Assembly (NCBI RefSeq): GCF_001693755.1
Contig: NZ_LYST01000034.1
Coordinates: forward strand, 33,485 to 97,484
Direction: 5' to 3'
Source of the DNA: Gilliamella sp. wkB171
GTDB taxonomy: Bacteria; Pseudomonadota; Gammaproteobacteria; Enterobacterales; Orbaceae
DNA: 64,000 nucleotides
Shown here: piece by piece, positions 48,570-58,369 of the stretch
How positions within the stretch are numbered: the stretch's first letter is position 1
Layout of the letters: the number at the start of each line of letters is the position of its first letter
Program-made: the position numbers and the translations under genes
Notes under the pieces: generated by a model
Database searches by the model: none
Told to the model about the DNA's origin: nothing
What the model saw: only the letters and a program-made list of their open reading frames with translations

Positions 48570-50534
48570 ATGACAAATAATAATCCGCTGATTAAACTGG
48601 AAAATATAGTACGTGAATTTCCTGCTGGCGATTCAACCATAAAAGTGCTTAAAGGTATCAATTTGTCGATTAACGCTGGTGAAATGGTTGCCATTATTGG
48701 CGCTTCAGGATCGGGCAAATCAACTTTAATGAATATTTTGGGCTGCTTAGATAAACCCAGTTCGGGGGTTTATACTATTGGAGGTCGAACCACTAATCAA
48801 TTATCTCCCGATGAATTAGCCGAATTACGTCGTGAACATTTTGGTTTTATCTTCCAACGTTATCATTTATTAAGTGCCCTTACTGCGCAAGGGAATGTCG
48901 AAATTCCAGCAATTTATGCTGGCGCATCTAATGAATTTAGGCAACAACGTGCTGTTGAAATTTTAACGCGATTAGGGTTAGAAGATAAAATTAATAACAA
49001 GCCGAACCAATTATCTGGTGGTCAGCAGCAACGAGTCAGTATTGCGCGCGCGTTAATTAATGGTGGGCAAGTAATTTTAGCCGACGAACCAACCGGCGCG
49101 CTAGATCGTAAAAGCGGTTTAGAAGTTATGGCAATATTGCGCGAACTTCATAAACAAGGACATACCGTCATCATTGTGACTCACGATAGCAATATTGCTC
49201 AAAGTGCACAGCGCATTATAGAAATCAGTGATGGAAATATTATTTCAGATGCTAGCAATCCTAGCTATCATGATGATGACGATAATCGACAAATTAAACA
49301 GATAGAAACAACCAAAACACAAGATAACTGGTTAGCCAAATACTATCGTTTTCGTGATGCATTTAATATGGCAATATTATCTATGTTATCGCAGCGACTA
49401 CGTACTTTTTTAACCATGCTTGGTATTATTATTGGTATCGCTTCTGTTGTATCAATGGTGGCATTAGGGCAAGGAACCAAGCAAAAAATTCTGTCTGACA
49501 TTAATTCATTAGGAACAAGCACGTTAGAAATTTATGCTGGTAATGGATTTGGTGATCGTAATGCCGATAAAATCACAACATTGCGATCTTCTGATGCTGA
49601 CTTTTTAGCTAAACAAAGTTTTGTCCATAGTACCACGCCTAACCTTTCAACTAGTGTCTATTTTCGCGTTAATAATTTGGCGGTAACAGGAACGGTTAAT
49701 GGGGTTGGTGAACAGTATTTTACTGTACGTGGTTATAATATAACTAAAGGTAAAGCGTTTGATCACACAAGTGTTCTGTCGTCCGCGCAGGATGCTGTCA
49801 TCGATGAAAATACCGTTAATCGCTTATTTAACAATCAAGATCCAATTGGTAAAATTATTATGGTTGGGCAACTACCAGTTAAAGTCATTGGTATTGCAAC
49901 TAAACAACAGCAAGGCTTTGGTAGTAATGAAAGCCTGAATATTTGGTTACCTTATACCACAGTGATCAATCGTATGGTTGGGCAAACATCATTAAAAAGC
50001 ATTACTGTTAGAGTAAATGATAATGTTGATCTATCCGTAGCAGAACAAGCGATTAATAAGATTATGCTACAACGCCATGGCACCAAAGACTTTTTTATAT
50101 TTAATTCCGATAGTATTCGTGAAACCGTTAACTCTTCAACATTGGTGTTAACCCTATTGATATCAACTATTGCGTTAATTTCACTGTTGGTTGGCGGTAT
50201 TGGCGTAATGAATATTATGCTGGTATCAGTCACAGAAAGAACGCGAGAAATTGGGGTAAGAATGGCGGTTGGTGCTCGCTCTAGTGATATTCTTCAACAA
50301 TTTTTAATTGAAGCAGTGTTAGTCTGTTTAATTGGTGGTATTTTAGGAATTATACTATCATTTGTGGTTGGACTGATTTTCAATTATTTTGTCTCTTTAT
50401 TTGCTATGAGTTTTTCAATCATTTCAATTATTGCGGCATTTAGTTGTTCAAGTATCATTGGTATTATTTTTGGTTATTTTCCTGCCAAACGAGCGGCAAA
50501 ACTTGATCCAATTTATGCACTAGAACGTGAATAA
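48570..50534 (+). CDS. macB: MacB-like ABC transporter, ATP-binding/permease
   Basis: Type VII ABC exporter subunit of 654 residues. N-terminal nucleotide-binding domain: Walker [10 protein letters not shown] near residue 47, signature [15 protein letters not shown] near 150, Walker [12 protein letters not shown] near 170. A first helix at about 275-300 is followed by a periplasmic domain and three C-terminal helices with [29 protein letters not shown]. MacAB-type pumps export macrolides, peptides or haem-related molecules; the natural cargo here is unknown. Confidence 0.92.
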   Translation: MTNNNPLIKLENIVREFPAGDSTIKVLKGINLSINAGEMVAIIGASGSGKSTLMNILGCLDKPSSGVYTIGGRTTNQLSPDELAELRREHFGFIFQRYHLLSALTAQGNVEIPAIYAGASNEFRQQRAVEILTRLGLEDKINNKPNQLSGGQQQRVSIARALINGGQVILADEPTGALDRKSGLEVMAILRELHKQGHTVIIVTHDSNIAQSAQRIIEISDGNIISDASNPSYHDDDDNRQIKQIETTKTQDNWLAKYYRFRDAFNMAILSMLSQRLRTFLTMLGIIIGIASVVSMVALGQGTKQKILSDINSLGTSTLEIYAGNGFGDRNADKITTLRSSDADFLAKQSFVHSTTPNLSTSVYFRVNNLAVTGTVNGVGEQYFTVRGYNITKGKAFDHTSVLSSAQDAVIDENTVNRLFNNQDPIGKIIMVGQLPVKVIGIATKQQQGFGSNESLNIWLPYTTVINRMVGQTSLKSITVRVNDNVDLSVAEQAINKIMLQRHGTKDFFIFNSDSIRETVNSSTLVLTLLISTIALISLLVGGIGVMNIMLVSVTERTREIGVRMAVGARSSDILQQFLIEAVLVCLIGGILGIILSFVVGLIFNYFVSLFAMSFSIISIIAAFSCSSIIGIIFGYFPAKRAAKLDPIYALERE

Positions 50535-50545
50535 TAATCCAATAA

Positions 50546-50580
50546 AATCCCTTTGCTGAAATAATTCAAACAAAGGGATT
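50546..50580 (+). terminator. Hairpin after macB
   Basis: AATCCCTTTG/CAAAGGGATT form a perfect 10-bp stem around a 15-base loop, a few bases after the macB stop; the following bases have few Ts, so termination strength is uncertain. Confidence 0.55.
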
Positions 50581-50658
50581 GGTTAATTTACAGCTCGCTA
50601 ATTGATCAAAACAATGAATATTTGCTATGTATTTATCAATTATTTAAAAAGTAATAAA

Positions 50659-51387
50659 TTACTCATTACTGTTTTCTTGATTATCATGTGCTTTGACATT
50701 TGGATCTAAACCAACTAAAAAAGCAGTAACTCTCGCATAATCTTTAATAAATGCATCATCACTCGACACATCTAACCCTTGAGCATTGATATAGAATTTA
50801 CGATTAACAATCAGTGTTGGTATGGATGTTGGCTGCATTTCTTTAATAGCATTAGCTTGTTGCGTCATAAAAGCTTTAACTAAAAAGCTGTCTTTGGTTT
50901 TATCATAAGTTTCAGAATCCACTCCGAGTTTAGCAAATACAGCTTTAATATCATCTGGCGTTTTTATACTATGATCTTTTTGTACTGCATTATAAAGTGC
51001 TTGTGAAACATTATCTTCAATACCAAGTACATTAGCAATCGCCCATGCTTGAGCTAAATCTTGAGCAAGTGGACCAAAATCCAATAAATGATAACGTTTA
51101 ATTTTGATATCTTGAGGGATAGCTTTAGCAATAACTTGTGAACCATGATATTGGTTTTCAAATCTATAGCAACTAGGGCAATTAAACGAAAAAAATTCGA
51201 TCACTTCTTTGTCTGGCGATGGGTTAGTGGGTAATACAATATATTGTTTATCCACTTCAATCGGAGCTTGAGTCGTCGCCGGAGTGGTTGTTTGCGATGC
51301 GTCTGTTTTTGCATTAGAAGGCGCTTCATCGGCAAAACAATTTACCGAAAACAGTAATACTCCCATAGCAATAAGCGTTTTTTTCAT
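50659..51387 (-). CDS. dsbA: Thiol:disulfide interchange protein DsbA (CPSC active site)
   Basis: Periplasmic disulfide oxidase of 242 residues with a signal peptide (LIAMGVLLFSVNCFA) and then a Thr/Ala/Gln-rich linker at about 22-42 absent from E. coli DsbA. The thioredoxin active site is FFSFNCPSCYRFE (Cys70-Cys73), so the dipeptide is Pro-Ser instead of the usual Pro-His; the cis-Pro loop is TSIPTLIV. Lies 14 bases downstream of yihD; in E. coli srkA (rdoA) lies between yihD and dsbA but is missing here. Identity good; redox strength may differ. Confidence 0.88.
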   Translation of the reverse strand: MKKTLIAMGVLLFSVNCFADEAPSNAKTDASQTTTPATTQAPIEVDKQYIVLPTNPSPDKEVIEFFSFNCPSCYRFENQYHGSQVIAKAIPQDIKIKRYHLLDFGPLAQDLAQAWAIANVLGIEDNVSQALYNAVQKDHSIKTPDDIKAVFAKLGVDSETYDKTKDSFLVKAFMTQQANAIKEMQPTSIPTLIVNRKFYINAQGLDVSSDDAFIKDYARVTAFLVGLDPNVKAHDNQENSNE

Positions 51388-51401
51388 TTAACTAATTCTC
51401 C

Positions 51402-51671
51402 TTATTCTTTAATAATGCCGCGAGCTTTTAATAGTGCGGTTTTAAAATCTTCTTCATAATCTTTTTTTAGTCCAGGAATGACTTCACTTTTATCAGCATC
51501 ACGCATCTTTAAGTGATAGATTAACACTTCATCACCCAGATCTTTTAAATCGCCCTCGAAACCAGCTTCCTGACCGAGTTTAACTAAAAATTGTAACAAA
51601 CTGAGATCTGAATCATTTTCCCAAGCTGACTTTAATAATTCCATTACTTCATCAATACGATGACATTTCAT
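51402..51671 (-). CDS. yihD: YihD family protein (DUF1040)
   Basis: An 89-residue acidic cytoplasmic protein of unknown function. [34 protein letters not shown] and [35 protein letters not shown] follow E. coli YihD closely. It precedes dsbA on the same strand and is divergent from mobA, mirroring the E. coli mobA-yihD-dsbA neighbourhood. Confidence 0.92.
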   Translation of the reverse strand: MKCHRIDEVMELLKSAWENDSDLSLLQFLVKLGQEAGFEGDLKDLGDEVLIYHLKMRDADKSEVIPGLKKDYEEDFKTALLKARGIIKE

Positions 51672-51992
51672 AAATTATACCTTTTTTGAATCTTCAAACC
51701 CATTGAAGATGATGATTTAATATTTTATTTTGATATTGTGTTACTTGTTAGTTTAAGCATAACACTATTGATAAAAACAATTTATCAAAATAAATGATGT
51801 AAACATGTTTAATTGAATTTATCAACTATTCCATACCTGAAAAACCAATACAGATATATTTCATTTTGCAATTACAACACTTGATAACTTAATCTAAGTA
51901 TAAAGGCTATGTTATAAATTGTACGATTTAAAATAACTTTGCTATATAGTAATGCTATTTTGTGTTTTGGCAATGTAAAAGAGAAATAATTT
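51672..51992. other. Divergent promoter region of yihD-dsbA and mobA
   Basis: About 320 AT-rich bases between divergent genes. No recognised operator or small RNA; an AGAGAA ribosome-like site precedes mobA. Confidence 0.4.
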
Positions 51993-52571
51993 ATGCAGAA
52001 AAGCGCTATTACCGCATTCATTTTAGCTGGAGGTCAAAGCTCACGCATGAATGGTGATGACAAAGGCTTAATCTTATTAAATGATAAACCTCTTTATCAA
52101 CATGTTATTGATCGCATTGCGCCTCAAGTCGGCACACTAATGATCAACTGTAATCGTCATTTAGATCAATATCAAAAAGCAGGTTATGCCATATTTAGTG
52201 ATGATTTAGACGGTTTTTTAGGACCACTTTCGGGCATCTATAGTGGATTACGTCGGACCAATACCGATTGGAACTTATTTGTTAGTTGTGATACCCCTTA
52301 TTTACCCAAGGATTTAATTGCCCGTTTAGCAAAATATACGATAAATTATAGCGCTATCTACCCTTTTGATGGCAAATACTCGCATCCAACGATTTTACTT
52401 ATACATCGTTGTGTACTTGTACAATTAGAACAATATTTAGCACTAGGAAACCGCAAACTAATGCTATTTTTACAGCAAGTACAAGCTAAAGGCGTAGATT
52501 TTAGTGATACGCCAACATCTTTTGTGAATATTAATACCTATGACGAATTAGCCAATGCACATTTATCCTAA
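51993..52571 (+). CDS. mobA: Molybdenum cofactor guanylyltransferase
   Basis: Adds GMP to molybdopterin to make the bis-MGD cofactor. The 192-residue protein starts AFILAGGQSSRMNGDDKGL (GTP loop), with DLDGFLGPLSGIYSGL near residue 72 and the metal Asp in FVSCDTPYLP near 97. The C terminus FVNINTYDELA is typical. No molybdoenzyme is encoded in this window. mobB lies 1.1 kb downstream beyond an oppositely oriented aldolase gene. Confidence 0.95.
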   Translation: MQKSAITAFILAGGQSSRMNGDDKGLILLNDKPLYQHVIDRIAPQVGTLMINCNRHLDQYQKAGYAIFSDDLDGFLGPLSGIYSGLRRTNTDWNLFVSCDTPYLPKDLIARLAKYTINYSAIYPFDGKYSHPTILLIHRCVLVQLEQYLALGNRKLMLFLQQVQAKGVDFSDTPTSFVNINTYDELANAHLS

Positions 52572-52579
52572 ATAAAATT

Positions 52580-53608
52580 TTACGATAACCATGATTGCAA
52601 TAGTCTCTCTAACCTATCAATTTCATCTATTTGAGTTGACCATGAAGTACAAAAACGTAAACAGCAGTTATGGTCATCAATAGGACCTAAATTATCAACC
52701 GCGTAATGAGCAATAATTTTTTCAGCCAGTTGGTTTGGAAAATTAACAAATAGTTGGTTAGTTTGTGGTTTGCTGGCAAAAGTTAATCCAGCTTTTTCAA
52801 AGACAGTTTTTAGTTTATTAGCCATATTATTACTGTGTTGTCCCAACTGGAAATACAGATCATTTTGCATCAACTCATTCATCTGTACAGCAACGATCCA
52901 GCTTTTTGCTAATATCGCACCTTTTTGCTTCATACTAAAACGAAAGTCTTGATTAATAGATAGATTATTAAAAATAACCATTTCACCAGCAAACGCCCCG
53001 ACTTTGGTTCCACCAATATAAAATACATCCGTGTATTTAGCTAAATCAGGCAAAGCCAGATCATTATCTTTTGCTGCCAATGCCATCGCTAAGCGGGCTC
53101 CATCTAAATAGAGAAAAAGATGATTTTTTTGGCAAAATTGATAAAGATTTTTAAGATCTTGCTGACTATATATTGTGCCTAATTCGGTGGTATTAGAGAT
53201 GTAAATAAGCTTAGGTTGTACCATATGTTCATCACTGTGATGAAATAATACAGGTGCTATCAATTCCGGCGTAAGTTTTCCATCTGCTGTTGGTACCGTG
53301 ATTACTTTATGCCCTGTCGCTTCAATCGCTCCGGTTTCATGCACGTTAATGTGTCCGGTATTAGCGGCAATTACGGCTTGATAGGGTTTTAAAATATGTG
53401 AAATGACCGTTAGATTGGTTATTGTGCCACCAGGCATAAAATGCACATCAGCATGAGGAGATTGTAATCGTTTTTGGATATTTGTTATAGCTTGTTTGCA
53501 ATATTCATCTAAACCATAACCCGCTAATTTCTTATTATTAATATCAATAAAACTTTTTAACAAACTGGGGTGAACAGTTTGATTGTAATCATTCAAAAAA
53601 TCGTTCAT
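52580..53608 (-). CDS. Low-specificity L-threonine aldolase-like PLP enzyme
   Basis: A 342-residue PLP-dependent fold-type I enzyme of the threonine aldolase/beta-eliminating lyase family, which cleaves threonine or allo-threonine to glycine and acetaldehyde. Evidence: MPGGTITNLTVISHIL near residue 59, the stacking residues in NTGHINVHETGAIEATGHK, LYLDGARLAMALA near 168, and the PLP lysine in FYIGGTKVGAFAGE near 200. Convergent with mobA and lying between mobA and mobB. Confidence 0.87.
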   Translation of the reverse strand: MNDFLNDYNQTVHPSLLKSFIDINNKKLAGYGLDEYCKQAITNIQKRLQSPHADVHFMPGGTITNLTVISHILKPYQAVIAANTGHINVHETGAIEATGHKVITVPTADGKLTPELIAPVLFHHSDEHMVQPKLIYISNTTELGTIYSQQDLKNLYQFCQKNHLFLYLDGARLAMALAAKDNDLALPDLAKYTDVFYIGGTKVGAFAGEMVIFNNLSINQDFRFSMKQKGAILAKSWIVAVQMNELMQNDLYFQLGQHSNNMANKLKTVFEKAGLTFASKPQTNQLFVNFPNQLAEKIIAHYAVDNLGPIDDHNCCLRFCTSWSTQIDEIDRLERLLQSWLS

Positions 53609-53692
53609 ATTATTCTCTTTTTGAACATCTGCTGCAAAAAATCATGTAATATTGTTTATCTATAGAATATAGTACATTAACATAAACTAGTG

Positions 53693-54184
53693 ATGCATAA
53701 AAAAAAGATTATCGGAATTTGTGGTTATAGCGGTAGTGGCAAAACTACATTGTTAAAACAGGTTATTTCACTACTTATTAAACAGGGCTTTAATGTAGGC
53801 TCATTAAAACATGCTCACCATGACATCGAATTAGATATCCCAGGTAAAGATAGTTATGAGTTACGTAAGGCCGGCTCAGTACAAACAGCCATCGTATGCG
53901 ATAATCGTTATGCAATCATCCATGAAACCCCCAATAAACCAGCAGATCTGGCCACAGTGATAAATCAGTTTACTGATGTAGACATCATATTAATTGAAGG
54001 ATTTAAACACGAAAAAATACCTAAAATTATCTGTCATCGTCAAACCATTAATCATCCCGTTTTTATCGATGACTTAACGCTTGCTATCGCCAGTGATAAC
54101 CAATTAAATATATCGATTCCATTACTGGATATCAATCAGCCACAACAAGTTGTGAAGTTTATACTCGATTACCTATTTAACTGA
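53693..54184 (+). CDS. mobB: Molybdopterin-guanine dinucleotide biosynthesis adaptor MobB
   Basis: A 163-residue GTP-binding protein that assists MobA. Walker A is GICGYSGSGKTTLLKQ near the N terminus; GSLKHAHHDIELDIPGKDSYELRKAGS and DIILIEGFKHEKIPKI are conserved MobB segments. ATG 53693 is used; a GTG immediately upstream at 53690 is in frame. Reads away from the aldolase gene. Confidence 0.93.
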   Translation: MHKKKIIGICGYSGSGKTTLLKQVISLLIKQGFNVGSLKHAHHDIELDIPGKDSYELRKAGSVQTAIVCDNRYAIIHETPNKPADLATVINQFTDVDIILIEGFKHEKIPKIICHRQTINHPVFIDDLTLAIASDNQLNISIPLLDINQPQQVVKFILDYLFN

Positions 54185-54397
54185 TCTAATGATGATGTTC
54201 TGATTGGCAATAAAACGTATTGAGTAAAGTTAATTTTTTATAGCGATGTAACTCATTTACTAGCTTGTTTAACATAAATAGCCAATTGAAAAAAAGAAAG
54301 ATTGCTATTCCAAACAAAAATTTATAAGTATTGGATAAAACAATGTAAATGATATGTTAATATAGCTAACCTTTAGCCATATCATGATTTAAGTAAT

Positions 54398-55090
54398 ATG
54401 CATCCATTATTAAAAAAGATATTAATCAAAACAAGAAACGTAGTTATTGGATTAATGCTGTTATCTATTTTTCTTATTTTAATAATGCGTTGGATCGATC
54501 CAATTGGCTCAATGTTAATGGTGGAAAGAAAAATTGTTAATTGGGGCATCACACAACAGCGGGAATGGAAAGATTGGGATGCAATTTCAGACAATATTAA
54601 AATCGCAGTTATTGCTTCAGAAGATCAGAACTTTGCAACACACTGGGGCTTTGATTTTGATGCAATTAATCGAGCATTAATACATAATCAAAATGCAAAA
54701 AAAATTCGTGGCGCAAGCACTATTACCCAACAAGTAGCCAAAAATATTTTTTTATGGCCATCACGAAGTTGGCTACGTAAAGCAATAGAATCTTGGTTTA
54801 CTATCTGGATTGAGTTAATTTGGTCAAAACAAAGAACCCTTGAAATCTATTTAAATAGTGTAGAATGGGGTGAGGGGATTTTTGGCATTGAAGCAGCATC
54901 TCGTTATTATTTTAATGTCAGTGCAAACCAATTAACGCCTTATCAAGCGAGTTTACTTGCAGCAACGTTACCTAATCCAAGAAAATGGAGCCCAACCAAC
55001 CCCACAAACTATGTCCAAAAAAAAGCAGAATGGATTCGAGCGCAAATGGCTAACCTTGGCGGTAAAAATTATTTAAAACAAATGGAGTAA
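54398..55090 (+). CDS. mtgA: Monofunctional biosynthetic peptidoglycan transglycosylase
   Basis: GT51 glycosyltransferase that polymerises lipid II into glycan strands. The 230-residue protein has one N-terminal membrane helix (VVIGLMLLSIFLILIM), the catalytic Glu in IASEDQNFATHWGFDFDAI, RGASTITQQVAKNIFLW, and LEIYLNSVEWGEGIFGIEAASRYYF. There is no transpeptidase domain. Transcribed convergently with cobB. Confidence 0.95.
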   Translation: MHPLLKKILIKTRNVVIGLMLLSIFLILIMRWIDPIGSMLMVERKIVNWGITQQREWKDWDAISDNIKIAVIASEDQNFATHWGFDFDAINRALIHNQNAKKIRGASTITQQVAKNIFLWPSRSWLRKAIESWFTIWIELIWSKQRTLEIYLNSVEWGEGIFGIEAASRYYFNVSANQLTPYQASLLAATLPNPRKWSPTNPTNYVQKKAEWIRAQMANLGGKNYLKQME

Positions 55091-55098
55091 AGACTGTT

Positions 55099-55785
55099 TT
55101 AAATTAATGTCTGAATAAATTCGGGTACCACCTGACTTGCAGGGCCATAAATTTTAGTTTGAAATAAACTTTCACCTAAACTTGGTTCTAAATTAAGTTC
55201 AATCGTTTTAGCACCGGATTGATTAGCAATTTGAACAAAACCAGCAGCAGGATAGACATTGCCCGATGTGCCAATTGAAATAAAATAATCTGCTTGTGAT
55301 AACGCATCATAAATTTGATCCATCTGTAATGGAATTTCACCAAACCAAACAATATGCGGCCGTATTAATTTATTTTGTTGATAATTAATATCGTTGAAAC
55401 AGTCAATAATTTCTCCTGTTTTTTCATTACGCGCTTTTAATAATTCTCCATGCATATGAATAATATTTTTCGATCCAGCTTGTTCATGTAAGTTATCAAC
55501 ATTTTGAGTTACAACCAATACATTATTTGAACCGAGTTTTTGTTCTAACTTAGCCAGTGCAATATGAGCTTGATTAGGTTTTACCGATGGATCTTGCAAT
55601 TTTCTTCGTAACATATTGTAAAAATTATGAACCGCAATGGGATCTCGACGGTAACCTTCATAAGTGGCAACATCATTAACATCATAACCTTCCCATAATC
55701 CATTTTGGGCTCGAAAGGTTGATAACCCCGATTCGGCTGAAATGCCAGCCCCAGTTAAAATGACAATTTTGGGTGTTTTTAACAT
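55099..55785 (-). CDS. cobB: Sirtuin-type NAD-dependent deacylase CobB, zinc cysteines missing
   Basis: Sir2-family protein deacylase of 228 residues. NAD-binding and catalytic motifs are present: [40 protein letters not shown] with the catalytic His, [11 protein letters not shown], and [14 protein letters not shown]. Two unusual points: the zinc module between HGEL and RPHIVWFG has lost the Cys-x-Cys pairs seen in E. coli CobB, and the acyl-pocket Tyr (Tyr56) is retained but the paired Arg three residues later is Leu59 by alignment from memory. It may therefore be a plain deacetylase or structurally altered. A single gene. Confidence 0.9.
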   Translation of the reverse strand: MLKTPKIVILTGAGISAESGLSTFRAQNGLWEGYDVNDVATYEGYRRDPIAVHNFYNMLRRKLQDPSVKPNQAHIALAKLEQKLGSNNVLVVTQNVDNLHEQAGSKNIIHMHGELLKARNEKTGEIIDCFNDINYQQNKLIRPHIVWFGEIPLQMDQIYDALSQADYFISIGTSGNVYPAAGFVQIANQSGAKTIELNLEPSLGESLFQTKIYGPASQVVPEFIQTLI

Positions 55786-55837
55786 ATCTATTTTCCTTTT
55801 TATTGATAAGTTAAATAATTTACCGTGATATAAAAGA

Positions 55838-56656
55838 TTATTGGCTATATTCGGTGGTAAATATATGTAAGGCTGGTTGACTTAATTTTTGATATTGGCT
55901 GTAAGCACTTGCTACTTTAAGCCTTATTTCATCTTTTGATTCACCATCCAACCAACTATTAATCATAGCATAAATACTATAAGCTTCTGGCGCCATACGG
56001 TGCAAGGTTAAGATCAATGGATTAATACCTAAATGAGATAGTGGTGGAGTAAAATATTTCTGACTTTTACAAGCAAATACAGCAGCATAACGCGATTTTT
56101 GCTTTTCTTGTTGAGTTTTGGATAATGTGATCCAACGCCAACTACCTGGTAAATAACTGCGCCAAGATGACGTTTCCATTAATGCGTTATGCCCAATATA
56201 AACAACAAGATCAGCATTACCACCAGAATTGATTTGCTTTTTATCTACTGATAATGACAGCGAATTTTTTCCCGCAGAATAGTCAATAAAATCATTTACC
56301 GTATCATCAATGTATTTACCATCATAGGCTTGAGCGATAAGGTAAACATCTTGATTTTGATGCTTATAGATAATCTCTTCTAATATTTTACCATCTTTAG
56401 GCTTATTAACTTGTATAACTTGCCACTCTTTTTGCTTAGCAAAATAGGTTTTAAAACCGTAAGCCGCGCCCCAATAGAGATTATTTTTTGGATCTTGACC
56501 ATTACCAATCGCAGCTGGAACAGGTGCTATACCTTGATATTTGTTATCACATAATGCGACCAGAACATGAATAACTTTTGTGTCGGCTAAACATGAAAAA
56601 GATAAAAAAAACGATAAGAATGATATCAACCATAAATAAGGACTAATTTTGTTCAT
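55838..56656 (-). CDS. Secreted protein of unknown function with a possible His/Cys peptidase dyad
   Basis: A 272-residue exported protein with a clear signal peptide ([18 protein letters not shown]). The mature part begins with [20 protein letters not shown] and [21 protein letters not shown], which look strongly conserved. [11 protein letters not shown] (His156) and [13 protein letters not shown] (Cys196) have the His-then-Cys strand-end arrangement of clan CD (caspase-like) cysteine peptidases. ATG 56656 is chosen because it gives a normal signal peptide; longer starts at 56674 and 56683 exist. Clan assignment is inference by pattern. Monocistronic. Confidence 0.6.
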   Translation of the reverse strand: MNKISPYLWLISFLSFFLSFSCLADTKVIHVLVALCDNKYQGIAPVPAAIGNGQDPKNNLYWGAAYGFKTYFAKQKEWQVIQVNKPKDGKILEEIIYKHQNQDVYLIAQAYDGKYIDDTVNDFIDYSAGKNSLSLSVDKKQINSGGNADLVVYIGHNALMETSSWRSYLPGSWRWITLSKTQQEKQKSRYAAVFACKSQKYFTPPLSHLGINPLILTLHRMAPEAYSIYAMINSWLDGESKDEIRLKVASAYSQYQKLSQPALHIFTTEYSQ

Positions 56657-57447
56657 AACTGATACTTTCCCCATCAATTTCATATTTAACTATAACTAAA
56701 TTTTTATACATCACTTTGCAAGAAATACATTCCAGCATACCGGCAGCATTCTGTTTAATCAATGTATCTTTCCAGATTTCATGATTTCGCTAAATAACAC
56801 CGTTTTGACCAATAACGGCATTTTTCATCAATATAATAATTACATTGATTTTCTTGATTATACAATAATTATTTTCCAGCTAATGCGAGTCGACATTTAA
56901 TACAATTTGCAAAACTTTATCAGTCAGATTATAGCGCATTAAATCGACATAAGTATAAAAATAACCCTATCCAAGCCAAAAGGTAAAACACGTTCTTTAT
57001 CAGGAAAAGGTTCAAAGCTGTAGTTACCGCTTGCTACGATGTCTAGTTCTAAATAGATTGCTAGCCAGTATGGTGAGATAGCTAATTTGACCAATATCCT
57101 TACCAAATGGAACATCATGGGCCCAATAACGCCTGGTTTTTGAGTTGATTTGCCAATCAGTCGACAAAAAGAGAAGCACCAAGTAAATAGTAAGGTAATC
57201 AACATTGGTTTACGCTTAACCATATAGCTTAGTGTGATAACTTAAAAGCAGTTTCCTTATAAATTTTATGGTTGTAATGTAAAAAATAAATAGGCTGTTT
57301 TATGTTATCTAATTTTAAATAAAAAAATTAACCGCCTTAAATAAATAGAGTGAACCCTTGCTTAACGATCGAAAGTTGATATTAATTAATTTTACAGATG
57401 ATATGATATTATCAATTAGTTGAATAAATTTTTATAAGGTATTTTAA
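56657..57447. other. Gene-poor spacer with a doubtful minus-strand reading frame
   Basis: Contains a 94-codon minus-strand frame at 56939-57223 (MVKRKPMLITLLFTW... hydrophobic, then NYSFEPFPDKERVLPFG). A second minus-strand frame over the same DNA reads WAHDVPFGKDIGQISYLT. Both look partly protein-like, so the stretch may be a decayed membrane-protein gene crossed by frameshifts. No function can be assigned. Confidence 0.4.
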
Positions 57448-58140
57448 ATGAAAACAATTGGCTTAATCGGCGGTATGAGTTGGGAAAGTACCGTTACCTA
57501 TTATCAAGTAATTAATCAAATGGTAGCAAAATCATTAGGGGGATTACATTCAGCGAAAACGCTATTATATAGCGTAGATTTTCAAGAAATTGAACATTGT
57601 CAAGCCAATGGTGAATGGGATAAAAGTGCACTGATTTTAATTGATGCAGCCAAAAGATTACAAATAGCAGGTGCAGATTTTATTGTCATTTGTACGAATA
57701 CCATGCATAAAGTCGCAGATCAGATTCAAGCAGCAATTACTATTCCAATTATTCATATTGCAGATGTCACAGCTAAAAAATTGATTCAACAAGGTATTAA
57801 AACTGTAGCATTGTTAGGTACTAAATACACAATGGAGCAAGATTTTTATAAATCAAAATTAATTGACCAAGACTTAACAGTATTAATACCGGATCAAGAA
57901 GATAGAAATGTTGTTAACCAAATTATTTACGATGAACTCTGTAAAGGGATTATTAAACCTGCATCTAAACAAGCTTACTTAACTATTGTTGATAAACTAG
58001 TTGAACGCGGAGCACAAGGTGTTATTTTAGGCTGCACAGAAATTGGTTTATTAATTTCACAATCAGATCGAAATATCCCTTTTTTTGATACAGCCTTAAT
58101 TCATGGAGAAGCCGCCGCTATGCTAGCAATAAGTAACTAA
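57448..58140 (+). CDS. Aspartate/glutamate racemase family protein (YgeA/RacX-like)
   Basis: A 230-residue cofactor-independent amino-acid racemase. The two catalytic cysteines are in FIVICTNTMHKVAD near residue 82 and GVILGCTEIGLLI near residue 194; the N terminus KTIGLIGGMSWEST is the family hallmark. YgeA-type enzymes racemise a broad set of amino acids. The 3' end overlaps the convergent HTH gene by 4 bases. Confidence 0.9.
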   Translation: MKTIGLIGGMSWESTVTYYQVINQMVAKSLGGLHSAKTLLYSVDFQEIEHCQANGEWDKSALILIDAAKRLQIAGADFIVICTNTMHKVADQIQAAITIPIIHIADVTAKKLIQQGIKTVALLGTKYTMEQDFYKSKLIDQDLTVLIPDQEDRNVVNQIIYDELCKGIIKPASKQAYLTIVDKLVERGAQGVILGCTEIGLLISQSDRNIPFFDTALIHGEAAAMLAISN

Positions 58141-58358
58141 GCATTATCATTTTTATCGTTAATATATTCTAAAATATCTCCAGGTTGGCAATCTAAATAT
58201 TCACAGATTGCCTCAAGTGTGGCTAATCTAAAACCTTTCACTTTACCTTGTTTAAGCAAAGATAGATTTTGTTCTGTAATACCGATAGCCATAGCTAAAT
58301 CTTTAGATTTTACTTTTCGTTTAGCGAGCATTACATCTAGATTTATAGTAATTGGCAT
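58137..58358 (-). CDS. XRE/Cro-type helix-turn-helix regulator (YozG-like)
   Basis: A 73-residue DNA-binding protein. VMLAKRKVKSKDLAMAIGITEQNLSLLKQGKVKGFRLATLEAICEYLDCQPGDILEY forms a complete XRE domain and almost the entire protein. ATG 58358 is chosen since GGGGAA precedes it; the longer in-frame start at 58406 would overlap the upstream membrane gene. The pair DUF2975 membrane protein plus small XRE protein recurs in many bacteria, and the regulator probably controls its own operon. Confidence 0.88.
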   Translation of the reverse strand: MPITINLDVMLAKRKVKSKDLAMAIGITEQNLSLLKQGKVKGFRLATLEAICEYLDCQPGDILEYINDKNDNA

Positions 58359-58369
58359 GTTTAATTCCC

